Positions 1 through 9,840 of a DNA stretch of 33,245 bases are shown piece by piece. The stretch lies in the NCBI RefSeq assembly GCF_000003605.2, contig NW_003109097.1, positions 184,700-217,944 of the forward strand. Reading direction: 5' to 3'. The stretch comes from Saccoglossus kowalevskii (taxonomy: Eukaryota; Hemichordata; Enteropneusta; Harrimaniidae). Position 1 is the stretch's first letter. Each line of letters starts with the position of its first letter. The translations under genes were made by a program, and so were the position numbers. Below the pieces are notes generated by a model. The model was not told the DNA's origin. It was given only the letters and a program-made list of their open reading frames with translations, and did not search any database.

Positions 1-691
1 AAAGATGGAGCTTTGAATAACAAAAAAAAAATTCTGCAATTGTAGGAATATAGTTTGTACAATGTGATTGATTGTTTTGCGATTAGAAAAATATTAATTT
101 ATTTATTTTGCAATTAAGTGACTTATTTATTCAATTGAATTATAATTATTCACCATATCAGGATAGAGCATAAAAATCACATATACATATACATGATTAC
201 CTTTTGATATTTGTTTCATTGACAGACTGATTGTTTGCTTGATTTTGCAGTTTAGTGATTAGTTTATTTTGTAGAAAATGATTTATTAAATTTAGTGATT
301 TGTTTATTGTGCGACAAAATAATGTTTATATTCACTCAGCAATTTCAATGACTTATTTATTTTATTTTGATATTTAGTAATTGAACTATAATGTTGCGCC
401 ACTTCACGATAAAATATATGTATATGATAAATTTATGATAATCCGCACGTCATTACAGTATTATTTCTTATTCCGGGTCTAGGACTCGACTAGCTCAAAT
501 GAGCTATTTCCATGACCCACACCAGAATCCTTTGCAGTGGTAAAAAGGAAAAATTAATTGTGTTATGTATATTTTCTTTTTCTGGTGTAAATAAATAAAT
601 ACAAATACAAATACAAATACAAACAAATTATGCAAATATGCATTGTATATTTACAATATAATTTTAATAAAATAAATATCCAAGTATATAC
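1..691 (-). other. Intron 9 of the transporter, incomplete
   Basis: AT-rich intronic sequence with no recognisable GLUT exon in any frame. The only structure is a short run of AAATAC units near 598-625. Confidence 0.6.
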
Positions 692-808
692 CTGTGTAAT
701 AATTCCCAATGTCATAATCACAACCATCATACAGAATGCCCCAAAAAGAAGAAAACGTCTTCTTCCAACTTTATCCACACTCAACAAACATACAATAGTA
801 GACAGCGC
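692..808 (-). CDS. SLC2A12: SLC2A12-like coding exon 9 (TM8, loop 8-9, TM9)
   Basis: Residues 317-355, phase 0. Acceptor TTAAAG|GCGCTG, donor ACACAG|GTATAT. Contains [10 protein letters not shown], the second-half copy of the D-x(2)-GRR signature, then a hydrophobic TM9. The exon carrying the extracellular loop and TM10 must lie left of position 1. Confidence 0.9.
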
Positions 809-3800
809 CTTTAATTAAAACACATTAACATATTAATTAATCTTTTCACCACCAGAGTATTCTCACACAAATTTTTCAGCACTTTTTTCTTATATTCTTC
901 AATAATTCTGAAAAAATTAACCCTAATTTTGGAGCCAACAGACAAAATTGTGTCCATTTTCAGTAATTTTTTGCTGACAAGTAAAATCTACAAAATTAGG
1001 TCCATGTAAAATGTAAAATAACAACACTAGGCAGAACTTTCTGTTTCTCTGCCAAGTTCATGAATTCAAAATCCTGTGAAATTGCTCAAAACATTAAAAA
1101 TATAGCATTTATATTTAATAGATATCATAATATTAATAATTAACATAATCTACAGAATGGTCACATGACCATACCTTGACACCTCCGAGTCCGATGGTGG
1201 CTAAGGTAGCAACTGAATCAGTTTTAAAACCAACCAATTGAAAAACAGTTGGTGCATAGTATAAAACATTTGTCTGTCCAGTCACCTGTAATAATAGAAA
1301 CATGTAGTAAATGTTAATGATATGATTCTTTTGTTTTTAACTACTGTATTTGTTCTATTAGTAGTGTATGTGTTAATGTAAATGAGGCTGTGGTCAAAAT
1401 AAGTCATGTTTTATTGACGGGAGTAAACAGTAATTGTATTTATTGGTTTACATGTACATTAGTGTATGTACCAAGATCATTACATGATTAAAACTGGTTA
1501 CCGTATTCAACCACGTTAGCGCTCATGGTCCTTAACTCAGAAAATCATGTCTTTGAGGTAAAATAAAATTATGAAATTAGTTTGGCAGTTCAAAATACTT
1601 TTACGAGGATGAGCTGTTTGGATAAATGCGCTCATTTACGAGCGTTATGACAAGAACCAGACACGCCATCGACTATGTACTGACATTTCATACTGTGTCA
1701 GTACATACTTTTCGTTTGCCATTTATAATATATAGAAATTTATACGTCTAAATGAAATAAATTGAAAGGCAATCACATCGCGATCTTCTATTTATATATG
1801 CAATGTGTCCGAGTCCCGTTGAGGTTGGCGTAATGATTTCCAGGCACGTATATTATTCCAGTCAACAACTTAGATTGCAATTTTGATGTTTGGATATTCA
1901 GAACAAATTCAAATTAGAAGCATATGAATCATTGAGGAAACATGAAAGCATAGTTGTACTGAATCTAAGTACTTTTTCATTACCCTGTACATATTGTTAT
2001 ATATTCTGAAATATCGACTATTCAATGCCTGAAATCTTACCTGTTGGAAAAAAACCAAGCCAACACCAATGAAGAGCCTTCCTCTCATGTTATCAACACT
2101 TCGAAATAAATCACAGACTGAATAATCCTGAAAAAACATGAAAAGCTTCAAAACAGATTTCTTCTAAAAGTGAATTATGATAGAGCTTATACGTTGAACA
2201 TACTTGGATAGGTATAGTAAAGTGGCCCCCCTAGTTGACTTCATATGATCACTCAAAGTTGATTTGTGATCTGACATGGTATTAAAATGTAAAGACAAGG
2301 GATTCTTTAGAAGTGAATACCCAACGAAACCAAGCACCCCCAATTTATTATCGATATTTGAATAATTTAGATCGGATTTTGCTGTTTTGTTTTGTTGGTA
2401 GTACTGTGAAACATGTCTTTTTCGCAAGCATTTCTTTTTAGCAAATTTAGTGAGAGAACTAATTCGCTATAAATTTAAGATGTCGCTAATGACTTCATTA
2501 TAAATTCAAAATGGCAGCCAAACAACGTCTTTTTCTTTGTAAACAACACAGAAAACATAATAATCTGGAGCGCTTCCCTATTAAACTTGGCAATTTTTCT
2601 TTGTTTTTATGGAGGTGATAACTGCGCATTTGTTTTGGCAGGCGACAGACAAGTATTGTGAAAACAGGAAATCAACAAAAACAAGAGAGATTTGCTAAAT
2701 CAACATTTCGCTATGGCTACTACGTCATTTTACCACAATTCGCTAAAATAGTACGTCGCTTTTTCAACATGGTTTACAGTATGTCATTTTATGACTTTAA
2801 GTTTATGTTGAAAACTTAAAATTATTTTTTTTTTAAAGGATTTATTTGTATACAATAAGTTGTAGGATTATTATATCAATTGTGTACATTTGTTTTATCA
2901 ATAATGACCCTCAGCTTATCAGTATTATACCATAACTCCCTAGCGCTATGATAATTGAATTTAACCTACATATACATTATGAATACATTGCTTGGAACCA
3001 TTAAACATGCACAGGTGTGATGAGAACTATCCTACCAATACACAAAGTAAGCAAAGCAAAGTCTTACCTTTTAATTGCACATTGACATGATGATTTGTGT
3101 CAGTTTATCATCTTATGAGATTATTATTACGAGGATACCTCAAAGTATGCACAAAGACAGTACAGTGGGAGTATCGACCGACATGCAGCGGAGGTCGATG
3201 CGATGGAGTACTGTCTGAGTGCATACTTTGAGGTATTCTCGTAATAACCTTATTATTATACATCTTTTCCTTCTAAGGATACATCATGGGAATGCCGAAA
3301 TCCAAAATGTTTAGAACAAAATCAGCGAACTTCTTTGCGTGGAATCCAGTCAAACTCTAGTGACAGCCATATTTGATTTTTTTTATTAGAGGACGCTTAT
3401 GCGCATAATCATTCTATATTTGGGATTCGCGTTTTCTTAAGCAGAAAAGACTGTGTAAAATACCGCAAAATTATGGCACGCTGCAACTTGCGGCGTTACG
3501 GTGACAAATGTATAATAATACCTTTCAATTGCACATTGACAGTGTGATTTGTGTCAGTTCATCGTCTTACCTTTTCATTATGGATTGATGTTGTGATTTG
3601 CATCAGTTCTTCATCTACGTTGTCTGAGCCTCTGAGAACGACTAAGACATTGCGTGCCTGTAAAAATAAACATTCCATATAAATTACAATAATACCGAGT
3701 ACTGTAATTTCCCTGAAAAAAGCAGGGTAGGAACTCAATAATATCATGATATAACAAAGAGATTACTTGTAATGTGCATTTGAAATGAAGACAGTTTATT

Positions 3801-6800
3801 AGTCAATAATCACATCCGCTGCTAAGCAGACAGACTTTTCTTGACACGATTTGGCTGAGTTGATGCAAATAAGCAACTCTTCACTGACTTGCAAATATTT
3901 CAATGAATTGTTGTGTTAAAGGGCAGTGGTCATCGCGCAGCGTGTGTTCGAATTTCATGTAAATAAACAATGTATTTTACAAGCGCTGTATACTTCGCTA
4001 TGAGTCCCATATCAAACATGACACGGCACAACGACCATGTACCATCGTCCTTTAATTTTCAAGATTTGTATTTTGAAATTCTAAATGTGTGAGTTTTTAT
4101 TATTCATAGAGGTACTTTCAGGTGTCCGACTTCTATTTTAAGTCAAGATTGTGGTCACTCAGGATCCAAGGAATATAGGCCTCCCAAGCAGGAATTTGAT
4201 TCAACACTGCCTGATGACATGGTTTTACCCTATTCAGTTATGGAGGCCTTTTCGCAGGCACTGTGTTAACCTTTTCACGACGAGTTCCCTTTTTCCATCA
4301 CAAATTCTCAAAATAGTCCAGTTCATATTCTGCACTTCTCTTAAAAAAATTTTTGAGTGAAAACTGAAAATTAACTACTGTAAAACCTGTATTAGAAACC
4401 GCGTCTTCTATTAAAATGGTACAATGCAGCAGAGGGGATGCGGCTTCTATTAGAGCATCTACACATATGAGAAGCAATGAATTCAAATTCTCAAATGTTT
4501 AAAAAGAATAGGTGCTACTTCTATTAGGAATGCGGCTTCTAATACAGATTTTACGGTATATATGGCGAGTTGTCCATAAACTTACTTCAGTATCTCGTTT
4601 CCTAATAATAAGATATCTTGGACTTGGAGGCAGAATGTACATTCCAATACCCTGTACAATAGCGGGAATCATCGATAAACCGAACATGTATCGCCACCCA
4701 TTGCGTACTGTGATGAATAGAAAGTTGACGAGATATGCCAGCAACAAACCGACAGTGATCCCGAGTTCGTTTAGTGATACTAATGAACCACGTCGTTTCT
4801 AGGTACAAATCACAAAGTATAATGAATTAACAATATTTCTTGCGTAGTATATGTTCGTATTCGAGGCGACTTGATATGTATTTAACATATCCTGTGTACA
4901 GCACACATGGGACCCACACTGACCTGACGTCAATTCTGTGTCCATTTTATCATGCCCAAGTACAGAAATGATACACGAATAATAAATTCTCCAGCAGCCA
5001 ATAAGGCCAACATTCATGCCTGTGCATATCTAAAAATGGTTGTTAATTGCCACTATAACATAAAGTTGTTCATTTCACTAGAAACATGTTGTTTTTAGTG
5101 GGTTTATTTGGCTTAGGGTGAGCCCAGTGTGAGGTTTCTTTTCATGCAAACACGTCATAATATGTAAACATATTATGTGTTAAATTAAAATGGTAGACAG
5201 TTTTCCATGTGTGTGGCTCATAAATCATAAAAGTGACAGTATCTTTGGAAGAAACTACTGAATATAAAAATACCAACGAATCGCAAAAAGTTTGACTAAA
5301 TAAACAAACAATATGGTGAACATTTGAGATGTTATTGAGAACTTTAGCAAGGATAATCTTGCAGTCTAAGTCTATAACTGTATAAGATATGTGTTCTAAC
5401 TATAATAATAGTAGTATAAATGTTAATATACAGATTTGAAAAACAAAACAAAACAAAACAGAAGCAATGCTAAATTGTTTGTGTTTCTGCCAAAAATGAC
5501 CACGCCCACTTTTGCGAAACCATGCAATAGACCATTTTCCGTACACTGCGAGAATCACGCGTTATGCGTGAAATCGAACGTAAAAACAGGACAAACAAAG
5601 GTCATAGCGTCGTAGTGGCGTCAAACATCGCGTGGGATTCGACAAACGCGAAAGTATTTTGGGGACATTTCCATGCTTAATAATGTGCTGTCCACATTTG
5701 ATGATAGGCAATTTCGATTAAGTATGGGTATTCGGAAGCAATATTCCTCTGTCGAAGATCGGCCGGTCGATGTGAGCTACGAAATAAAGAAATTCGAGTT
5801 CAAAATCAAATCGTTTGATTTTTGCGGCAGATGTTCGACGCGCGTCTTTCATGCATCTCGCGAGATCTCGCAATTGTACGGAAAATCACCTATTGGAACT
5901 AAAAGTTTAATTACCAATTACCAGTTGGAATACTTGATTTTCGCTTGGAATTAATTTTAATAAAATAAAATTCAGCGGATATACCTTCTTTCCTGTATTT
6001 TACATTCAACTCGTCAAAAATCAGTGAAAATAAATTCCATACAGAACACATAAAAAGTCTATTCGGCGAAAATTAATTCCAGCTAAAATAAAGTAACCAA
6101 ATTTTGAGTTACGGGCAATATACATATTTCTTATTGTTGAACGTCCACATTTAGTAACTCAAACTTTAAGTAACAGTTAACTGGACTTTGAGTCACGGGG
6201 CAACATACAACAGGCATGGTTTCTAAAATATGGGTATGGCCATTTTTGTAGCTCAATGTTTTTGTTACTCGATGTCCATAACCCGAATAATACAACATCT
6301 CCAATGAGGTCACTCACAGTTGATGTTCACTTTGCCTCGGTCAACAGCGCTCTATTCAGGTCAACAAATCTGTATATCAACCATCACCAGGGTCAACATT
6401 TGTATACAATGGACTGAACGTTGACTTTTATACCAAGATAATGTGTTAGAAGATACTGTAAAATACTTTATTTTCACTTGCAATTAATTTTCGTTGATTG
6501 AGTGAAAATAAAATCCAGAGAATATATTTTTTTTCTCTATATTTTACATTTAACTCATCAAAAATCAGTGAAAATAAATTCCATGCAAAACACCTAAAAT
6601 GTCTTTTCAGCAAAAATAAAGTATTTTACAGTATTAAGAAAAATGTTCTTCTTGCATAGCAGGTATTTAAACCTATGTTATTTGCGTGAATGTAAAGGCA
6701 TGTAATATTGATATGACAATGCAAAAGTGATATTATCTAAATCACGGTTGCAATAAATAACAAACTTTGCAGCACTTTGTGTGTATTGGCAATGAATCAA

Positions 6801-8946
6801 TCATTCAACGAATCAATACACGTCATGTACTTACAGCGGGAGATATCTCCGATATGTAAATACACTCTCCAATCACAGATAGCGACACAGCAAATCCGAT
6901 AATCAGTCGTCCAGCTACCTGCAACCAATCAAATTACTCCATGTTTATATAAACCGCTTTTGATTTTGCAATACAAACATATTTCGTGAGTCGGTGACAA
7001 TTGATGGAATTTTGTAGCCGTCACAATTTCTGGGAAGTTCTACAACATTAAGTGTCATTGAATTTTGAAAAGTTTTGGTTTCACTGTAATGCCATATTAA
7101 AATCATCAAATTACGAGAAAATTCCTAGCAACGAAAAAACAAATATTACTGTAAAATCTGTATTAGAAGCCGCGGCTTCTATTAGAATAATACAATGCAA
7201 CAGAGGGGATGCGGCTTCTATTAGAGCAACTACACTTATGAGAAATGATGAATTTTTGATTCTCAATTATTCATAAAGAAATGGTGCGACTTCTATTAGA
7301 GATGCGGCTTCTAATATAGATTTTACGGTAAACAGATTACAGTATATTTCATATTTTTTGTTGTCAAGGTATTTCTGGTCAATCAAGAGAAGTCTGTACG
7401 TTAAATATTTTCTTCTTGATATTTTGATTAGGGGGGGGGGGGGTATATGACAGGTATTGAATCACAGTACACTAATTACTTTAAGCCTGGATAGATAACT
7501 TACCAGAGTGGTAAAGGTATTCGCCACTAACAGTATAATAGCTCCAATTACAAATATGACATCGTTGAATATAATAGCCCATCTACGACCAATTGCATCT
7601 ATTATGAAACCTGAAAATATAAGATATTTGTGAGAATGGAATAAATAGAATAGAATAGAATAGAATAGAATAGAATAGAATAGAATAGAATAGAATAGAA
7701 TAGAATAGAATAGAATAGAATAGAATAGAATAGAATAGAATAGAATAGAATGGAGCTGAGCAGAGCTGAGCAGAGCAGAGACCACAATAGAATAGAATAG
7801 AATAGAATAGAATAGAATAGAATAGAATAGAATAGAATAGAATAGAATAGAATAGAATAGAATAGAATAGAATAGAATAGAATAGAATAGAATAGAATAG
7901 AATAGAATAGAATAGAATAGAAGTCAATGCCATAAAATGTCTGGGTAATATCAGGAATCTCAGTACAAAAGCCATTGTATATCTCACCTCCCACAAGTGA
8001 TCCTATCAGGGCGCCGAGTAACAAAGCACTCACAACCACTTCTTGTTGAAAACAGTCCAAATGAAAAACCTCTCTCAATTGAAGTAAAGCGCCTGATATT
8101 ATACCTACAAAAAGAATGTTCAGGATAATGCAATGGAAATATACATTAAAAAGGTGCAAGCAAATCTACACAATCTGAAAAATACCACCTCAGAAAGCTT
8201 TTTGATAAAATATTAAAGCAAGATTATAAGTATAAAGATACAGCCAAAAAATGAACAAGTCTTAATGACACATACGCACCAAATTAGAAAGTAATCTGAT
8301 TCCCAAAGAAAAAGGTAAAAGTTTTTGTTTTTTTTTATAATGTTTTTGTGCCAGGCGACAGTTCTGGACATTGAGTGTCACTCTTGTCTCTTCTTGTATA
8401 TGCAAATTGCAAGTGCTAGTGCTGACACATAGTACATTTTTTCCACAAGTTATATTCATGGTTGGGACTACATGACAGGGCTGTGGGGCCATCTCTCTGT
8501 CAAATGGCAATTTTAATGTGCTATCCTATCATTCGTTAGAGAATGAATCTCGACCAGTGGAGTTGGCCTTCCCATTGAGTCTGTGGCACACTCACCCGGG
8601 GTAGGGGTCGACCCTTTGATGTTCAGCCTAAGGTAGGATTTGAACTTGGGTCTACCGGTCATGAGTCTGACTAAATTTGAAGTTTTGGCAGTAAAAAATA
8701 CCTGTCATGAAAAGAACATATCTGAATGAGGAGGGACATACTGTCACATTTATTTTCTTGGTTTTACAGAATTATAATAATCAGAATTTATAATGCTGAC
8801 ATACCAATATCGTATCCAAAAAGAATACCACCAAAGGCAGCCATAACTGAAGCCAAAACCAGATACGCGGTAACCCTATTCTGTTGCTGATGCGACTGGA
8901 CCAATTCCAGCGGTTCAAGTGATTTGTTATCCAAGTCATCTTCCAT
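692..8946 (-). CDS. SLC2A12: SLC2A12 (GLUT12)-like facilitative sugar transporter, 3' end off the window
   Basis: Predicted major-facilitator hexose transporter of the plasma membrane or endomembranes. Nine coding exons join in frame on the minus strand: 8946-8805, 8104-7988, 7610-7504, 6918-6835, 4798-4586, 3657-3571, 2127-2041, 1285-1175 and 808-692 (1065 nt, 355 residues). Every intron is GT-AG. Family marks seen: [10 protein letters not shown] then IISGALLQL at TM1; GG-x(3)-D-x(2)-GRR after TM2; GR in TM4; E-x(2)-P-x(3)-RG after TM4; PPSPR after TM6; QVTGQTN in TM7; D-x(2)-GRRR after TM8. The loop stretch [14 protein letters not shown] and the IISGALLQ block point to GLUT12 rather than class I GLUTs. 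Human GLUT12 has about 617 residues, so TM10-12 and the tail are expected left of position 1. The ATG at 8946 lies 12 nt inside a likely splice acceptor (8958), and the frame stays open upstream, so the true N-terminus could be in an earlier exon. SLC2A10 or another class III member is the main alternative. Confidence 0.92.
1175..1285 (-). CDS. SLC2A12: SLC2A12-like coding exon 8 (TM7, start of TM8)
   Basis: Residues 280-316, phase 0. Acceptor TTACAG|GTGACT, donor [28 protein letters not shown] is the substrate-site TM7 motif; class III members have TGQ where class I GLUTs have SGI. Confidence 0.92.
1286..2040 (-). other. Intron 7 of the transporter
   Basis: No coding signal. A perfect 10-bp hairpin, TGTACTGACA paired with TGTCAGTACA, lies at 1676-1705. 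The rest is AT-rich and unremarkable. Confidence 0.6.
2041..2127 (-). CDS. SLC2A12: SLC2A12-like coding exon 7 (loop end, start of TM7)
   Basis: Residues 251-279, phase 0. Acceptor TTTTTTCAG|GATTAT, donor CAACAG|GTAAGA. Encodes [18 protein letters not shown], the loop motif most diagnostic for GLUT12, then [11 protein letters not shown] into TM7. Confidence 0.92.
3068..3112 (-). pseudogene. Degenerate duplicate of the exon 6 3' end, copy 3
   Basis: A second intronic copy, closer to copy 2 than to the exon, with the exon-like donor AAAAG|GTAAGAC intact. It has TAA in the penultimate codon. It lies 454 bp downstream of copy 2 on the gene strand, with the foldback at 3121-3246 in between. Confidence 0.65.
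3121..3246. repeat. Foldback / short inverted-repeat element in intron 6
   Basis: Near-perfect arms of about 43 bp. The left arm (3124-3166) contains CCTCAAAGTATGCAC and GACAGTAC; the right arm (3204-3246) is its reverse complement with about three mismatches. Inner arms ATCGACC and GGTCGAT extend the pairing. It is most likely a MITE-type element; a small-RNA hairpin cannot be excluded. Confidence 0.75.
3522..3566 (-). pseudogene. Degenerate duplicate of the exon 6 3' end, copy 2
   Basis: On the minus strand these 45 nt match the last 45 nt of exon 6 at about 73% by eye and end in the same AAAG|GT junction. The copy is offset 49 bp from the exon, directly adjoining it. In the exon 6 frame it would read like [10 protein letters not shown] but meets TGA in the penultimate codon, so it cannot serve as a coding extension. 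Confidence 0.65.
3571..3657 (-). CDS. SLC2A12: SLC2A12-like coding exon 6 (central cytoplasmic loop)
   Basis: Residues 222-250, phase 0. Acceptor TTTTTACAG|GCACGC, donor GAAAAG|GTAAGA. Charged helical loop segment ([20 protein letters not shown]) after TM6. Its last 45 nt and donor have two degenerate copies in the downstream intron (3522-3566 and 3068-3112). Confidence 0.88.
3916..4055. mobile_element. TTAA-flanked inverted-repeat element, family T1 copy 1
   Basis: Ends TTAAAGG..AGTGGTCAT and its imperfect reverse complement, with TTAA at both tips. It shares the internal block CGCTATGAGTCCCATATC with 30524-30617. TTAA target use is typical of piggyBac and Kolobok superfamilies; no transposase is present. 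Confidence 0.6.
4284..4379 (+). repeat. Dispersed repeat, copy 1 (second copy inverted at 16652-16766)
   Basis: Starts GTTCCC, contains ATCACAAATTCTCAAAA and ends AAAACTGAAAATTAACTA. The same order of blocks occurs on the minus strand at 16652-16766. The family is unknown. The element at 4376 appears inserted at the TA of its TTAACTA end. Confidence 0.5.
4376..4558. mobile_element. TA-flanked MITE with TTCTATTAGA sub-repeats, copy 1
   Basis: 183 bp with inverted ends TACTGTAAAA and TTTTACGGTA. Inside are repeated (G)CGGCTTCTATTAGA blocks. A full second copy lies at 7147-7330. Both sit in transporter introns; this one starts 27 bp past the exon 5 donor. It is a non-autonomous DNA transposon, with ends like Tc1/mariner-type TA inserters. 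Confidence 0.75.
4586..4798 (-). CDS. SLC2A12: SLC2A12-like coding exon 5 (TM5 and TM6)
   Basis: Residues 151-221, phase 0 at both ends. Starts [17 protein letters not shown], passes GWRYMFGL, and ends after PPSPRYL, the GLUT PESPR-type motif. Acceptor CCTAG|AAACGA, donor CTGAA|GTAAGT. An inverted-repeat element starts only 27 bp into the following intron. Confidence 0.93.
5525..5895. mobile_element. 371-bp inverted-repeat element in intron 4
   Basis: Imperfect ends of about 37 bp: the left begins CAATAGACCATTTTCCGTAC and the right, reversed, begins CAATAGGTGATTTTCCGTAC, both continuing into TGCGAGA. The interior is CpG-richer than the surrounding intron and codes for nothing I recognise. 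No clear target duplication. Confidence 0.6.
5925..6097 (-). mobile_element. TACTGTA MITE family, copy A (eroded ends)
   Basis: Shares GCTTGGAATTAATTTT, then TATTTTACATTCAACT.GTCAAAAATCAGTG and the reverse-complement end with copies at 6454, 20106, 31333 and 32841. The outer bases have diverged. Confidence 0.65.
6454..6633 (-). mobile_element. TACTGTA MITE family, copy B (perfect ends)
   Basis: 180 bp bounded by a perfect 21-bp terminal inverted repeat starting TACTGTAAAATACTTTATTT. It has the same orientation as copies A and E. It carries no coding capacity and must be moved in trans. Confidence 0.85.
6835..6918 (-). CDS. SLC2A12: SLC2A12-like coding exon 4 (TM4)
   Basis: Residues 123-150, phase 0 at both ends. 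Acceptor TTGCAG|GTAGCT, donor CCGCT|GTAAGT. It reads VAGRLIIGF and ends YISEISPA, the TM4 glycine-arginine and E-x(2)-P signatures of sugar porters. Confidence 0.92.
7147..7330. mobile_element. TA-flanked MITE with TTCTATTAGA sub-repeats, copy 2
   Basis: 184 bp in intron 3 of the transporter. Ends TACTGTAAAATCTGTATTAG and, reversed, TACCGTAAAATCTATATTAG; four GCGGCTTCTA or CGACTTCTATTAGA blocks lie inside. Closely similar along its whole length to 4376-4558. Confidence 0.8.
7504..7610 (-). CDS. SLC2A12: SLC2A12-like coding exon 3 (loop 2-3, TM3)
   Basis: Residues 87-122. Acceptor TTTTCAG|GTTTCA, donor CTCTG|GTAAGT, phase 1 in and phase 0 out. It carries the cytoplasmic signature [10 protein letters not shown], then TM3. 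The pentanucleotide satellite begins only about 35 bp upstream of this exon. Confidence 0.92.
7646..7920. repeat. Pentanucleotide microsatellite (TAGAA)n, sense-strand ATTCT
   Basis: 21 perfect TAGAA units at 7646-7750, an interruption at 7751-7785 rich in GAGCTGAGCA, then 27 perfect AATAG units at 7786-7920. It fills most of intron 2 (7611-7987). In the transcript it reads as an ATTCT repeat. Long open frames through it (YSILF repeats) are artefacts. Confidence 0.97.
7988..8104 (-). CDS. SLC2A12: SLC2A12-like coding exon 2 (end of TM1, TM2)
   Basis: Residues 48-86 plus the first base of Gly87. Acceptor TTTTTGTAG|GTATAA, donor GGGAG|GTGAGA, phase 1 at both ends. It starts IISGALLQL and ends in TM2 with GSLVG, the most GLUT12-like block of the protein. 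Confidence 0.92.
8105..8804 (-). other. Intron 1 of the transporter, with a tRNA-like fragment
   Basis: Mostly unremarkable. On the minus strand near 8630-8665 a segment contains CTCATGA and AGTTCAAATCC, resembling an anticodon loop and a Pol III B box, but no A box or cloverleaf can be completed. It may be the remains of a tRNA-derived SINE. Confidence 0.3.
8805..8946 (-). CDS. SLC2A12: SLC2A12-like coding exon 1 (N-terminus and TM1)
   Basis: Encodes residues 1-47 plus the first base of Gly48: an acidic, Gln-rich cytoplasmic tail, then TM1 ending FGYDIG. The donor is G|GTATGT at 8805/8804, phase 1. Upstream, a T-rich tract and CACAG at 8959-8963 look like an acceptor, so this exon probably starts at 8958 and a 5' UTR (or short coding) exon lies further right. 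Confidence 0.88.
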
Positions 8947-9288
8947 GTCCTCGTCGTTCTGTGACAATAACAATACTATAAAAAAAAAAAAGTACCTGTA
9001 TTACGGTATGTAAATAATACAAAATTACCAGCAACATTTACATTACAATTATATACCTGCATTTCATAAATAATTTTTCTACGATTAAAAAAAAAACTAA
9101 TTTTTACTATTACCCACAAAAATAATGTACAAATACAAAAAAGTACATTACACCGTTTTAATGTAGATTCTGAAATGCGACCCAAAAGCAAACATGACAG
9201 GCCTTGCCCTTAGAAAATGGCTGGTGAGTGAAAAATAGCTTTCCCAAAAGCACTGAGGTGAATTATACGGATAATTCTTATGTATGCA

Positions 9289-9668
9289 GAAATTATTTTG
9301 CATGTGTTTAACTAAAAAAACAAACTAATTTTGCATGTGTTTGATAAATGTTGTATGTGTTTACAAAAAAAATAATAATTTTGCATGTGTTTAATTTAAA
9401 GGAATAATTTTGCACGTGTTTAATTTAAATAAATGTTAATTTTGCATGTGTTTACATTGTGTAATTACAAAAATAATAATTTTGCATGAGTTTAATTAAA
9501 AAGAATAATAATTTTGCATGTTTAATTTAAAAAATAATAATTTTGCATGTTTAATTTAAAAAAATAATAATTTTGCATGTGTTTAATTAAAGAAATAATA
9601 ATTTTGCATGTTTAAATTGAAAAAAATAATAATTTTGCATGTGTTTCATTAAAAAAAATAATAAATTT
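9289..9668. repeat. Minisatellite, about 30-bp unit with TTTTGCATGTG core
   Basis: Twelve variably spaced copies of TTTTGCATG(TG)TTTAAT separated by A-rich spacers such as AAAAAATAATAA. The reverse complement of the core contains ATGCAAAA, close to the POU octamer ATGCAAAT. It lies about 350 bp upstream of transporter coding exon 1. Confidence 0.9.
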
Positions 9669-9840
9669 ACACAAACGAATCACTCGTGGGCGATTGTTTG
9701 CTTTGAAGGTAAAGGTCTGACATGATGAGCTACAACAAAATGTTGCTTTTTAGCAATATCTTCTCAATTTTATGTTGTTGCAAAACTACAATACCAAAGC
9801 TACTGGTTGTTAACAACAACAATTTAACTCACAGTGCTTA

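Noticed and set aside
1-691. Further GLUT exon (TM10) left of exon 9
   Set aside because: I looked for the TM10 PMPW-type and loop GR-type motifs in all minus frames and saw none; the exon must be outside the window.
7462-8159. Long open frames rich in YSILF / FYSIL repeats
   Set aside because: They are translations of the pentanucleotide satellite; only the flanking exon 2 and exon 3 parts are real coding sequence.
8630-8665. tRNA gene on the minus strand
   Set aside because: A B box-like AGTTCAAATCC is present, but no A box, acceptor stem or cloverleaf can be formed; at most a SINE remnant.
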